The position numbers and the translations under genes were made by a program. The notes beneath the pieces were generated by a model. That model was not told the DNA's origin and did not search any database. It worked only from the letters and a program-made list of their open reading frames with translations. 15,152 nucleotides of DNA from Sulfurovum sp. (GTDB lineage: Bacteria > Campylobacterota > Campylobacteria > Campylobacterales > Sulfurovaceae). This document shows positions 1-7,459 of this stretch, piece by piece (position 1 is the stretch's first letter; each line of letters opens with the position of its first letter). The stretch is taken from the NCBI GenBank assembly GCA_020719895.1, contig DYPM01000038.1, forward strand, positions 1-15,152, given 5' to 3'.

Positions 1-74
1 GGAATTATAGCGTTTGTTATGTTGTAGGATTTGTGAAAAAAAGAATTTGTAGCTGATGTTGTGCACAAGAAGAG

Positions 75-104
75 AAACAGACGCAATCAATGTTGCATCT
101 GTTT
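75..104 (-). terminator. Probable intrinsic terminator of the FadL-like gene
   Basis: A 12-bp inverted repeat (arms 75-86 and 93-104, one wobble pair) with a 6-nt loop lies 16 bp past the FadL-like stop codon. On the minus strand the 3' arm ends in TTT and runs into a pyrimidine-rich, not pure-T, tail. The position fits termination; the weak U-tract lowers certainty. Confidence 0.55.
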
Positions 105-120
105 TGGTTTGATTTGGAGA

Positions 121-1380
121 TTAAAATCTATAGTTGAGTTGGAAAGAAGCACTTGATTCAGCGTGTTTGACTGTGGAGGTACCTGTGTATAGATCACCTG
201 TTGTAGGATTTAATCCAACAATAGTTTTCATAGAAACTTCAGTCTCAGGAGCATAAACATAGGCGATATCAACTCCAAGGTTTTCAGTCAAACCCATTGA
301 ACCGCCCACTGTATAATGGTCTTCTGCGGTTGCTGGGAATCCAAGAAGATTGAAAAGATTAAGTGCATTTCCGCCAGCTTGATCATATTTTCCAAAACCA
401 ATTACTGCAGGACCGCTTTTGGCTTCTGTGATTGGGTGGTCTGCGTGGTTGTATCCCGCTCTCAATGCCCAACCGTCTGCTTTAAACTCATATCCAACTG
501 CTACGACATTTTGGTCATCCCATCCAAACTCTTTGTATCCTTTGGCATCAGACCATTTGGTTTGTTTGTAATCCAATGCGATAGTGTGCTGATCCATTGT
601 GTATCCGATACCTACACCCATTTCGGCAGGTTGTTCAAGAGTATTTGCCATAGTGGCAGGAAAAATACCAAAATCTACAAACGGTTTTGTCGCTACTGAG
701 AGTTGGTTTTTATACTCCATTTCTATTTTTGATTTATAAACGGCACCTACAGTAACGCCTTCTGTGATTTCGTAAGAAAGTCCCGCATTAACTCCTGTAC
801 TTAAATCTTGAGAGATTCCATCACCCACATTTTTGCCATCAAATCCTTGATAGTTGATATCTAATGCACCATATTGAAGTACAGGGCTAATACCGATACT
901 CAAACCACCCATTTTGTAGGCAAGTGACATAGCAAACTGCATCAACTGGAGATTTGTTACCATATGCATATTGCCTGAATCTGTTGGAGTTTGTTTTGCG
1001 TCTCTGTAATCTACTCCCATTCCAGCTGTTCCCCACATACCGATTCCTATAAACAATGCATCAGTAATACGCTCTGAGATTGAGACAGAAGGAATGACGT
1101 TCATATCTGATGCACTTTTATATTCTGTAGCTTGACCCATTTTGAAGTTCACATCAGGCATAAAAACTGTACCGCCAAAGGAGATATTTGTTCCTTTGGT
1201 GCAAGTGATGAGTGAAGGGTTTTGAAGTGTGGACTCTGCACAATGACTGTAACCAATACCAGCTCCACCCATACCTCTTGATTTTGCACCTACAGCAATA
1301 AGCGTATCTCCATTGGTTGCAAAAAGTGGTGTAATTGCAAGTGTAGCAATCAAACTAAGTTGAATTGAAATTTTTTTCAT
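121..1380 (-). CDS. FadL/OmpP1/TodX-family outer-membrane channel
   Basis: Predicted outer-membrane beta-barrel of the FadL family, which carries long-chain fatty acids or other hydrophobic compounds across the outer membrane. The 419 aa length is normal for the family. Residues 1-21 form a signal peptide (MKK, hydrophobic core, probable cut after LFA-21). The mature N-terminus NGDTLIAVGAKSRGMGGAG is the typical FadL hatch start, followed by an NP-containing segment (QNPSLIT) like the conserved FadL NPA motif. The protein ends in a phenylalanine after alternating aromatic residues (FQLNYRF), the usual Bam recognition signal. The ATG has an AAGGAA ribosome site about 6 nt upstream. The gene stands alone, with its own upstream AT-rich promoter region and a hairpin after the stop. 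The substrate cannot be read from sequence; in this phylum such proteins are usually annotated simply as OmpP1/FadL transporters. Confidence 0.9.
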   Translation of the reverse strand: MKKISIQLSLIATLAITPLFATNGDTLIAVGAKSRGMGGAGIGYSHCAESTLQNPSLITCTKGTNISFGGTVFMPDVNFKMGQATEYKSASDMNVIPSVSISERITDALFIGIGMWGTAGMGVDYRDAKQTPTDSGNMHMVTNLQLMQFAMSLAYKMGGLSIGISPVLQYGALDINYQGFDGKNVGDGISQDLSTGVNAGLSYEITEGVTVGAVYKSKIEMEYKNQLSVATKPFVDFGIFPATMANTLEQPAEMGVGIGYTMDQHTIALDYKQTKWSDAKGYKEFGWDDQNVVAVGYEFKADGWALRAGYNHADHPITEAKSGPAVIGFGKYDQAGGNALNLFNLLGFPATAEDHYTVGGSMGLTENLGVDIAYVYAPETEVSMKTIVGLNPTTGDLYTGTSTVKHAESSASFQLNYRF

Positions 1381-1414
1381 TTGTGATTCCTTGTTTATTA
1401 TTTGAAAACAAAAT

Positions 1415-1443
1415 ATTATAAGATTATTTTTAAAAATTTAAAT
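1415..1443 (-). promoter_or_regulatory. Candidate promoter of the FadL-like gene
   Basis: On the minus strand a perfect TATAAT (1415-1420) lies 35 bp before the ATG, inside a very AT-rich stretch (1400-1470) with T-runs upstream. No good -35 box is seen, which is common for sigma-70 promoters in Campylobacterota. Confidence 0.45.
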
Positions 1444-1520
1444 TAATTATTAATATATGATAAAACAAAAGTATCTAAATGAAACGTTTATGTTTTTGAA
1501 ATATCTAAAATGGTGTCAAA

Positions 1521-1536
1521 AGGCTATTTGAAGCCT
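1521..1536 (-). terminator. Weak candidate terminator after the GIY-YIG-like gene
   Basis: AGGCT and AGCCT form a short 5-bp stem with a 6-nt loop, followed on the minus strand by TTTT. It lies 17 bp beyond the stop of the GIY-YIG-like gene. The short stem makes this a weak call. Confidence 0.35.
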
Positions 1537-1552
1537 ATAAAAACGTCAAGAG

Positions 1553-2296
1553 TTATGATTTCAATTGATGCAATAACTTGACTGATGCATTATCAAAATG
1601 AAGAATGTCTTTAGGGTAAACTTCAGAATAGCCACCATCTTTTGCTAATACTTTGCGATTGTTGAAACGTTGTTTTATAAAAGTGGTTTTTACTATTTTT
1701 TCGATTGCTATCGCACTTTTTGCAGGCATTTCAAACATTACGATCGGTTCTATGTGTGCAGTGTGATACTCTCTGCGGTAGCGACCTTTGAGGCTTTTTT
1801 GAGTGATACCGATTTTGTAGTAGCGTTCTCCTTTGAATTGAAGAGCGATATAATAAAGGAGTTGTTTGTTTTTTTTTGGTCTATAGCTTTCATTGAAAAT
1901 CACTTTGGCGTGTTGGAGATCAAAAAGAAGTATGGGTTTTTCTTTGAGTTGGCGTGAAAGATTTGATTTGAGAGATGCTTGAATCCCTTGACGTGCAGTA
2001 AAAATAAGCATTTTTTTGGTCATATTTTTGCTTGCTTGAAACAATAGACCAAACAATGAAAGCGACTCTGCTAATGCAATCTCTGATGTACTTGCCAAAG
2101 CAGTCGAACTCTCCAATACTACAGGCGAGAGAACACTCCAAGGAGCTTGAGGTATCGGAACAAAAAGCAATATGAAAGTTGCGACTATCATCATCCATCG
2201 CCTTAAATAGCGAAGAGTGATGTTGCGAAGTGTCTTTTCTTTGGAGTGATTTTGTGAAATCGTAAAAACTTTTTTTCTTTTATGGATTTTTTTCAA
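1553..2296 (-). CDS. Membrane-anchored GIY-YIG-superfamily-like protein
   Basis: The C-terminal ~95 residues resemble the T5orf172/MUG113 branch of the GIY-YIG nuclease superfamily. LLYYIAL stands for GIY, and YYKIGIT for YIG about ten residues later. These are followed by an Arg-rich helix (KGRYRREYH), a conserved-looking Glu (AIEKIVK) and a closing GGYSEVYPKDIL. The N-terminal part has one hydrophobic segment (MMIVATFILLFVPIP) after a basic stretch, so the protein is probably membrane anchored or exported, which is odd for a nuclease. The start is uncertain. TTG at 2296 sits 2 nt past the stop of the preceding gene with GAGCGGA upstream and keeps the basic residues before the helix. ATG at 2194 has an AAGG site 6 nt upstream. 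A TTG at 2338 would overlap the oxidoreductase gene by 40 bp. Function is unknown; nuclease activity is only inferred from the fold. Confidence 0.7.
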   Translation of the reverse strand: MKKIHKRKKVFTISQNHSKEKTLRNITLRYLRRWMMIVATFILLFVPIPQAPWSVLSPVVLESSTALASTSEIALAESLSLFGLLFQASKNMTKKMLIFTARQGIQASLKSNLSRQLKEKPILLFDLQHAKVIFNESYRPKKNKQLLYYIALQFKGERYYKIGITQKSLKGRYRREYHTAHIEPIVMFEMPAKSAIAIEKIVKTTFIKQRFNNRKVLAKDGGYSEVYPKDILHFDNASVKLLHQLKS

Positions 2297-2298
2297 TC

Positions 2299-4212
2299 TC
2301 AAATCCGCTCTACAGTGACTTTGACCTCTTGATAACAAGCACTTTCACCTTCATCGCTCACAAGAGATGGAGTGAGATAGTTTACGCCAAACGCATTAGA
2401 AAAAATCACAGCACAATCTTCTCTTACATCTTGCGAACATAACACTTCAAAAATAAACTCTCCATGATCTGATTCTACTTTCACCTTTTCACCTTCTATA
2501 AAACCTATATTTGGGTGCAATATGACACGATTGTCTCGCTTGAACTGTGTATTGATAGAATGATTTGATTTTGGAGTAATCAGCCAAAGTGTCTCATCTT
2601 TGAGTTTGTTTTGGCTCTGTTTGCGGTATTTTGTAAAGCGTTTGGTGTTGATAAACTCATCATTAAACTCATCCACAAAAGCAAACATCTCTTTGCCATT
2701 TTCTCCAAATCCATCACTATAAGGCAACGACTGATAGGCAGGAGAGATATACTCTTTTTGATTTGTTTTGCATTGTGAAAGCCACGCATCAAGATAGTAA
2801 GACTCAGATTGTAATCCATCCAGTCCAAAATGTTCAAAAAGAAAATGCGTAAAATCATATTCGCTAATGCCAATAGACTTCTTGCAAAACAAGAAGTCTA
2901 AGTACGAAGTGCGTGAGCTGTCTGCTGAAAACAACTTAGCGTTAGCATAGCCTAATGGACTTTGTTCATTAGGCGTTATTTTGAGTTCTGCAAGAACTCC
3001 AATAGATGACTCTTGAATCTTGTGCATTGATGTGACAAAATGATGACCATAACTCAAACGCACATCTTCTTTTTCGTAAAAGTGTTTTGCAGGAATCACG
3101 ATTCTTGCCATTTTGGAAGTTTCATTTTCGTAGAGACCAAAATAGATTAGATTTTCTACTTCTAAAAGCTCCTTTTTGGTGCGATTGGTGTCGGGCATAC
3201 TTTCGCACGGATTGCCTCCTTGTATCAGCACTGTGCCAAACTTTGAAAATGGTGTAGCCACTTTGGAGACACGTTTACACGAAACTTCAAAAGGATTTTC
3301 AAATCCTAATTTGGAGTTGCCAAGATAGCTCACACCGCACCCTTCGCGTCCAAAAAGTCCAAGTATCGCCGCAAGAGAATCAATCGCACGAAGTGCGTAC
3401 GAACCAATCGAATATTTTTGTACGCCAGTACCGACCAAAAAAACTACTTTATGTTCTTTGAGATGATGCAATACGCGTCCAAAATCTCCTAAGTTGAGAT
3501 TGAGATGTTGCAAAATTGCTTTGATGCGATGCTCTTTGGTGTAGTCATAATAGTCTTGAAAATCAGGAGCAAACTCCTCCAACCACGCTTTGTTTTCGCT
3601 ATCTTCCATAAAAATAAAACGAGAAAGCAAAATCGCCACATAATAATCCGTACGCGGTGGTATCTGTAGATGAATCGTCGCTTGTTTGGCAATTGCTGTT
3701 TTGATAGGATCAATCACGATGAGTTTTTTGCCTTCAAGTAACGGCATAAGATGTGAATTGGTGACTGTGATATTGCGTCCCCACACCACAACAGTTTGGG
3801 CTTTGGCGATTTGCTCAAGAGGCAATGTGCGATTGACTCCTCTTCCCGCCTCAATTCCCGCTGCTCCCGCACCATCACAAAGTGTTCCTTTGGTGAGATA
3901 ACCATCGATTTTTTCGATAAAGAGATTAGTGATCTCTTGCATTACGCCGACATTGCCACTGCCACGCCACAATAGACTTTTGTCCACCTTAAACGCCTCT
4001 GCGGTGGCTATCAATGCTTCATCGAGTGTCACTTCATTACCATCAATTCGAGGTGTAGTGATGCGTTTTGTTTTTGGCATATAGCGATTGACTACGGCAC
4101 ACAAAGCTCCGTTTCCAGCAGGATGGTTTGGATCTCCTTTGGGTTTTGTCTCTTCAAAAACAATTTTGCACGCATCATAACAGTCCAAAGCACACGCCGT
4201 TGTTTGTATCAT
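2299..4212 (-). CDS. Molybdopterin-dependent oxidoreductase carrying an in-frame repeat insertion
   Basis: Catalytic subunit of the DMSO-reductase/BisC superfamily (637 aa). An N-terminal 4Fe-4S site has ligands C7, C11, C15 and C38. Next comes the family segment GSGNVGVMQ, then LCDGAGAAG, whose C112 matches the conserved cysteine of the CSSAGEAG block, then VVVWGRN and VIDP. QGGNPCESMPD lies at 332-341. The C-terminal molybdopterin-dinucleotide domain starts near LWLITPKSNHSIN. There is no Tat signal, so it should act in the cytoplasm; the substrate cannot be told. Its ATG overlaps the adaptor stop by 4 bp (ATGA), so translation is coupled. Residues 403-445 (43 aa) are encoded by a palindromic repeat bounded by an 8-bp direct repeat. 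Without it the text reads IQESSIGISEYDF and the protein would be 594 aa. No partner electron-transfer subunit is adjacent. Confidence 0.9.
   Translation of the reverse strand: MIQTTACALDCYDACKIVFEETKPKGDPNHPAGNGALCAVVNRYMPKTKRITTPRIDGNEVTLDEALIATAEAFKVDKSLLWRGSGNVGVMQEITNLFIEKIDGYLTKGTLCDGAGAAGIEAGRGVNRTLPLEQIAKAQTVVVWGRNITVTNSHLMPLLEGKKLIVIDPIKTAIAKQATIHLQIPPRTDYYVAILLSRFIFMEDSENKAWLEEFAPDFQDYYDYTKEHRIKAILQHLNLNLGDFGRVLHHLKEHKVVFLVGTGVQKYSIGSYALRAIDSLAAILGLFGREGCGVSYLGNSKLGFENPFEVSCKRVSKVATPFSKFGTVLIQGGNPCESMPDTNRTKKELLEVENLIYFGLYENETSKMARIVIPAKHFYEKEDVRLSYGHHFVTSMHKIQESSIGVLAELKITPNEQSPLGYANAKLFSADSSRTSYLDFLFCKKSIGISEYDFTHFLFEHFGLDGLQSESYYLDAWLSQCKTNQKEYISPAYQSLPYSDGFGENGKEMFAFVDEFNDEFINTKRFTKYRKQSQNKLKDETLWLITPKSNHSINTQFKRDNRVILHPNIGFIEGEKVKVESDHGEFIFEVLCSQDVREDCAVIFSNAFGVNYLTPSLVSDEGESACYQEVKVTVERI
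2870..3006. repeat. Palindromic element copy A, inserted in frame, with 8-bp flanking direct repeats
   Basis: CCAATAGA occurs at 2870-2877 and 2999-3006, exactly 129 bp (43 codons) apart. Between the copies lie: a perfect 10-bp hairpin (arms 2875-2884 and 2890-2899); an 8-bp hairpin GCCTAATG/CATTAGGC (2950-2957, 2967-2974); and a 7-bp hairpin GAGTTCT/AGAACTC (2983-2999). Both ends contain TTCTTGCA as a subterminal inverted repeat. Read on the minus strand, both halves match copy B at 8119-8272. The copy lies wholly inside the molybdopterin oxidoreductase reading frame and adds no stop codon. Confidence 0.85.
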
Positions 4213-5003
4213 TTTAGCTCCACTTTCACCAATGCAGAAAATCTTTCCGCAGGTGCAGGAATCACAATCTCTACGCGATAAGAAGAGATGAAGTGCTCAT
4301 CAGCACTCTGCCAAATTTTGGTAATAGTGTGATCAGTTTGGTTGCTGTCAATATAAATCTTTTTGTTTGAAATATCACGTAACTCCTCTTCGTCCAAAAA
4401 AAGTGTCAATTTGGCACGACGCGTATCTTGAATGACTGCAAGAGGTGTTCCTATTGCGACAAAATCCCCTTTGCGTACCATCAATTTGTAAAGATATTCA
4501 CCATAAAGAAAAAGTGATTTTTTGGCGATAGCGTCTTCAAGTTGTGCGATGTGATCTTGCATATCAAGAATCTGCTTTTGGAGATTTAAGAGTTTTTCAT
4601 GTACGCCAAGAGATTGGGTTTTGGCTTGTGTATAAATACTAAAAGCATTGTCTTTTTGGGTTTGAGAAGCAGTGTTGAGTTTGGAGAGTTTTTCATAATA
4701 GCGTTGGTGTCGCTGTGTGGTGCTTTGGAGATTTATATGTAACTCTTGATTGATGATACGCATCTCTTGAAGGAGTTTGAGACTCTCTTTGGCACTCAAA
4801 AGCACTTGATGATCAAGCACATCATCAATATGCACCACTCTTTTGTTTGTAATATTTTTTGCTTCCATTGTACTATCAGCTTCAATCACTTGACCACTTA
4901 CGGCTGCTTTGATGGTGACAGTGTCGTATGGTTCGACTTTGGCATAATGGATTTTGGCAAATATCACAACAGGCAATATCATCAACACTATAAACTGTTT
5001 CAT
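4209..5003 (-). CDS. HlyD-like periplasmic adaptor (membrane fusion) protein
   Basis: 264 aa with a signal peptide (residues 1-16, cut after VVIFA). A short beta segment with AAVSGQVIEAD resembles the first half of a biotinyl-lipoyl domain. A Gln/Leu/Lys-rich coiled-coil hairpin follows (about 65-165). The second half-motif GDFVAIGTPLAVIQD and a beta-barrel region come last. This is the domain order of HlyD/RND-type adaptors, which bridge inner-membrane pumps to outer-membrane channels. The ATG has a GAGGT site 7 nt upstream. No inner-membrane transporter or TolC-like gene is adjacent; instead the stop overlaps the ATG of a molybdopterin oxidoreductase by 4 bp. The protein is shorter than most adaptors and its partner is unknown. 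A palindrome at 5035-5060 separates it from dapD. Confidence 0.75.
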   Translation of the reverse strand: MKQFIVLMILPVVIFAKIHYAKVEPYDTVTIKAAVSGQVIEADSTMEAKNITNKRVVHIDDVLDHQVLLSAKESLKLLQEMRIINQELHINLQSTTQRHQRYYEKLSKLNTASQTQKDNAFSIYTQAKTQSLGVHEKLLNLQKQILDMQDHIAQLEDAIAKKSLFLYGEYLYKLMVRKGDFVAIGTPLAVIQDTRRAKLTLFLDEEELRDISNKKIYIDSNQTDHTITKIWQSADEHFISSYRVEIVIPAPAERFSALVKVELK

Positions 5004-5034
5004 TTTTTACCTCTATTTTTATTTGATATATACA

Positions 5035-5060
5035 CCTTAAACGAACAAGTTCGTTTAAGG
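5035..5060 (-). terminator. Perfect 11-bp palindrome between dapD and the adaptor gene
   Basis: Arms 5035-5045 and 5050-5060 pair without mismatch around a CAAG loop (TTGTT-type on the minus strand). It begins 10 bp after the dapD stop, so it is most likely the dapD terminator or an attenuator before the adaptor gene. It lacks a strong T-run, as TGTATATATC follows on the minus strand. An operator role is possible. Confidence 0.5.
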
Positions 5061-5069
5061 TTGCAAGGA

Positions 5070-6263
5070 CTAATGCAAATCCTCGTTGAGTTTGACTTCT
5101 CTTGTGCTTCGACGTACGGTTATTTGTCCTGTTGTGGAGTCTTGTCTAAAATGCAAACCATTGAGTCCTTGTAGCACATCGGCTCTAAAGAGATTTTTAT
5201 TTTCGAGTGTCACGTGCGGATTTGTGGCTTTGATTTTAGCAAGCTCTTCATTGCTAATGTGTACTTTAGTGCCTGCAAATATCGCCAAACCGCCATCGAT
5301 AATACATCCATCACCAAGTGCGATTCCGCATGTTGAATTTGCACCCAAAAGTGTGTTTTCTCCGATAGTGATAGGTTTGCCATCTGTGCCTGAAAGTACG
5401 CCCAAAATACTCGCACCACCACCGATATCAGAACCAGCTCCGACGACTGCTGAGGAGGAGATTCTTCCTTCTACCATCACCGCACCTAATGTTCCAGCGT
5501 TGAAATTGATATAAGATGCTCCAGGCATGACTGTCGTGCCTGCTGCAAGTTGCGCACCCATGCGTACTTTGGAGGCTTCAAGAATTCGTGTGTTGTCTGC
5601 GGGAATAATGTGTTGTAGATAGCGTGGAAACTTATCGACTGCATCAATATGTGGAAAAGTGCCTTTGAGTTTCATCTCTATCTCATTGTCTCTAAGATAA
5701 TCCAACTCGTATGGTGTATTTCCAACCCACGCGACATTACTCAACACACCAAATGCACCGCTTAGATTAACGCTACGAAGTGCTACTTTTCCAAGCGAAA
5801 GTGCATAAAGTTTGAGATAAACCGCCTCAACAGATTGAGGTGCTATATCTTCAAACAAAAAGACGATTCTAAAATCCTTACCGATATCTTCCATATTTGC
5901 CAAAGCTTTTATCACTTGAATATTTTTGTGTGCATCTTGCGTTGCTTCAGAGACCAACGGAGCAAATGCTGCCATTGCATTTTCTATAAATCCTTCGTTG
6001 AGAGTCACCACAAACTCACTGCTACTACAATCTACTGCAATTTTAGACTCTTGGAGTGACTTGATAAAAACTGCTGCTGAACCGTAATTCTCTTTCCAGT
6101 TGATTAGTCCAAAATTGGCTTGCAAAATCTTTTCTGCATTTTTTTGACCACGATCAACTCTTGCGATACCAAATGCAATAGGCTCTCTATATCCTTCTTG
6201 TGTTTTAATCTCCTCAACAAATGTTTTAAACTCATCTGCTGACGTGATAGCTTGAATCGCCAT
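5070..6263 (-). CDS. dapD: Tetrahydrodipicolinate N-succinyltransferase
   Basis: Transfers succinyl from succinyl-CoA to tetrahydrodipicolinate in the succinylase branch of diaminopimelate/lysine synthesis, in the cytoplasm. The 397 aa match the long DapD type with an extended alpha/beta N-terminal domain, seen in Campylobacterota. The C-terminal half is a left-handed beta-helix of hexapeptide repeats. It carries the family signature RMGAQLAAGTTVMPGASYIN, then MVEGRISSSAVVGAGSDIGG, then LGANSTCGIALGDGCIIDGG. The ATG is preceded by AGGAG with a 6-nt gap. It has its own short upstream region (6264-6325) with a possible -10 box, and a palindrome follows the stop, so it can be expressed apart from its neighbours. 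Nothing unusual is seen in the reading frame. Confidence 0.96.
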   Translation of the reverse strand: MAIQAITSADEFKTFVEEIKTQEGYREPIAFGIARVDRGQKNAEKILQANFGLINWKENYGSAAVFIKSLQESKIAVDCSSSEFVVTLNEGFIENAMAAFAPLVSEATQDAHKNIQVIKALANMEDIGKDFRIVFLFEDIAPQSVEAVYLKLYALSLGKVALRSVNLSGAFGVLSNVAWVGNTPYELDYLRDNEIEMKLKGTFPHIDAVDKFPRYLQHIIPADNTRILEASKVRMGAQLAAGTTVMPGASYINFNAGTLGAVMVEGRISSSAVVGAGSDIGGGASILGVLSGTDGKPITIGENTLLGANSTCGIALGDGCIIDGGLAIFAGTKVHISNEELAKIKATNPHVTLENKNLFRADVLQGLNGLHFRQDSTTGQITVRRSTREVKLNEDLH

Positions 6264-6299
6264 ACTATGCTCCTAATATCTAAAAATTTTTTGGAAACG

Positions 6300-6305
6300 A
6301 TTATA
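6300..6305 (-). promoter_or_regulatory. Candidate -10 box for dapD
   Basis: TATAAT on the minus strand lies 36 bp before the dapD ATG, in the 62-bp gap after the Cys-rich protein gene. No clear -35 box is seen. Confidence 0.4.
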
Positions 6306-6325
6306 CATAATTTGTGTAAAGGGAT

Positions 6326-6748
6326 CTATTTTATCTCTATTTCCGCCATCGCTTCATCCCAATTTCGTGTGAAATATTTTCGGATAAATCCCTCTTGATG
6401 AGGAATCGTACACCCTGAACAGTCTTGATGAATCGCATTTTCGCTTTCAAATTGACCTCCTTCTTTGGCGTCAATCACACAATATGAGTAGAGCGTTTTA
6501 CCATTGATTTTGCTAATTCCATCATCACAAAAACGAAAAAAAGGACAACCACAAAAGTAGCAATTGAGTGCTGGTATTTTATGGCACTTCGTATGACTCT
6601 CAAAAAGCAGACAAAAATCTACAGAAGAGACGGAAAGGTTTTCAAAACGAAAATATTCAATCACCTCATCATCATTCAAAGAGGAAATTTTTTTGAGAAT
6701 CGCACTGTGTTTTTGTGAGTGATCATCTCGCCATTGGCTATAAAGCAT
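6326..6748 (-). CDS. Small cysteine-rich domain protein (PF04071-like)
   Basis: 140 aa. After a helical N-terminus there are many cysteines: C55, C63, C66, C68, C74, C90, C110 and C113, with H117. They lie in the order CHKIPALNCYFCGCPFF, YSYCVIDAK, IHQDCSGCTIPH. This matches the 'cysteine-rich small domain' family, thought to bind metal but of unknown function. Homologues sit near cobalamin or metal genes in some bacteria, but no such genes are seen here. The ATG overlaps the ElyC-like gene by 11 bp and has AAAGGA about 8 nt upstream, so the two are probably translated together. Family assignment is from memory of the motif. Confidence 0.75.
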   Translation of the reverse strand: MLYSQWRDDHSQKHSAILKKISSLNDDEVIEYFRFENLSVSSVDFCLLFESHTKCHKIPALNCYFCGCPFFRFCDDGISKINGKTLYSYCVIDAKEGGQFESENAIHQDCSGCTIPHQEGFIRKYFTRNWDEAMAEIEIK

Positions 6749-7457
6749 TCTGTTTTCCTTTGAGTTTTAGCCACAATAGCCCCAGATACTCATGCCAAGC
6801 GTGTTCTGTGTCTTGTAGATATCTCGCACTCAAAAATGAAAAAATAGTATCTTGAGAATTGCCTCTAAAATCTGTTGGAGAGGCGATTGGAGTGAGACCT
6901 TCATCTGCAAAAATCATCATCGCTCGAGGCATATGATAGGCTGAAGTGACCAAAATAAATGGTTTATTTCCTACTCTTTGTTGCATTCTCCACGCCTCTT
7001 CTCGTGTGTCTTTGACATCTTCTTGCATTACGATTTTCTCTTTTGGTACACCTGCATCAATGAGCAGTTGGGCTGTTTTATTCGCATCAGAAACGCCATT
7101 TGGTGAATATCCAGAAGTGATGATTTGAAGATCAGGACGTAGATGAAAAAGTCTCAATGCTTCCCATCCTCGTCTCTCTTTATCACCACCCAAAAGTAAA
7201 ACATAATCTACTTCCGAAGGAATCTGTTGGAGTTTGGAGTAGTGTGACTCAAGCGGTGATATCAATATATCTGCTACAAACGCGTGTGTAATCGCAATAG
7301 ACCACACCAACCAAAAGAGAAACAACAGTTTGGCTTTGAAGTAGGCTTTTTGTATCAATGCTGTAACTCCAAGCAGTACAAACACCACTCCCAAAGACAA
7401 AGGCATCAAAATCACACTAATTGCTTTTTTGAGGAGAAACGCAAATCCAATTTCCAT
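6738..7457 (-). CDS. ElyC/YdcF-family (DUF218) membrane protein
   Basis: About 239 aa. Two N-terminal transmembrane segments (near residues 10-33 and 42-62) are followed by a DUF218 domain. Family blocks are DYVLLLGGD, IITSGYSPNG, AGVPKEKIVMQED, DTREEA, ILVTSAYHMPRAM and a closing HEYLGLLW. E. coli ElyC of this family affects cell-envelope integrity and lipid-carrier/peptidoglycan metabolism; the enzymatic reaction is not settled. ATG at 7457 is preferred because AGGA lies 7-8 nt upstream and it follows the previous stop by 2 bp; a TTG at 7463 is possible. It is in a tight cluster with the tail-anchored protein upstream and the Cys-rich protein downstream. Confidence 0.88.
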   Translation of the reverse strand: MEIGFAFLLKKAISVILMPLSLGVVFVLLGVTALIQKAYFKAKLLFLFWLVWSIAITHAFVADILISPLESHYSKLQQIPSEVDYVLLLGGDKERRGWEALRLFHLRPDLQIITSGYSPNGVSDANKTAQLLIDAGVPKEKIVMQEDVKDTREEAWRMQQRVGNKPFILVTSAYHMPRAMMIFADEGLTPIASPTDFRGNSQDTIFSFLSARYLQDTEHAWHEYLGLLWLKLKGKQNAL

Positions 7458-7459
7458 AG

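Noticed and set aside
316..699. A 127-codon plus-strand frame.
   Set aside because: It lies antisense within the clear FadL-like gene and shows no recognisable protein features; the same applies to the other frames antisense to assigned genes.
2950..2974. GCCTAATG/CATTAGGC with nearby AACGC looked like an integron attC site.
   Set aside because: The flanking AACGC motifs are in direct, not inverted, orientation. There is no GTTRRRY core pair and no cassette array or integrase.
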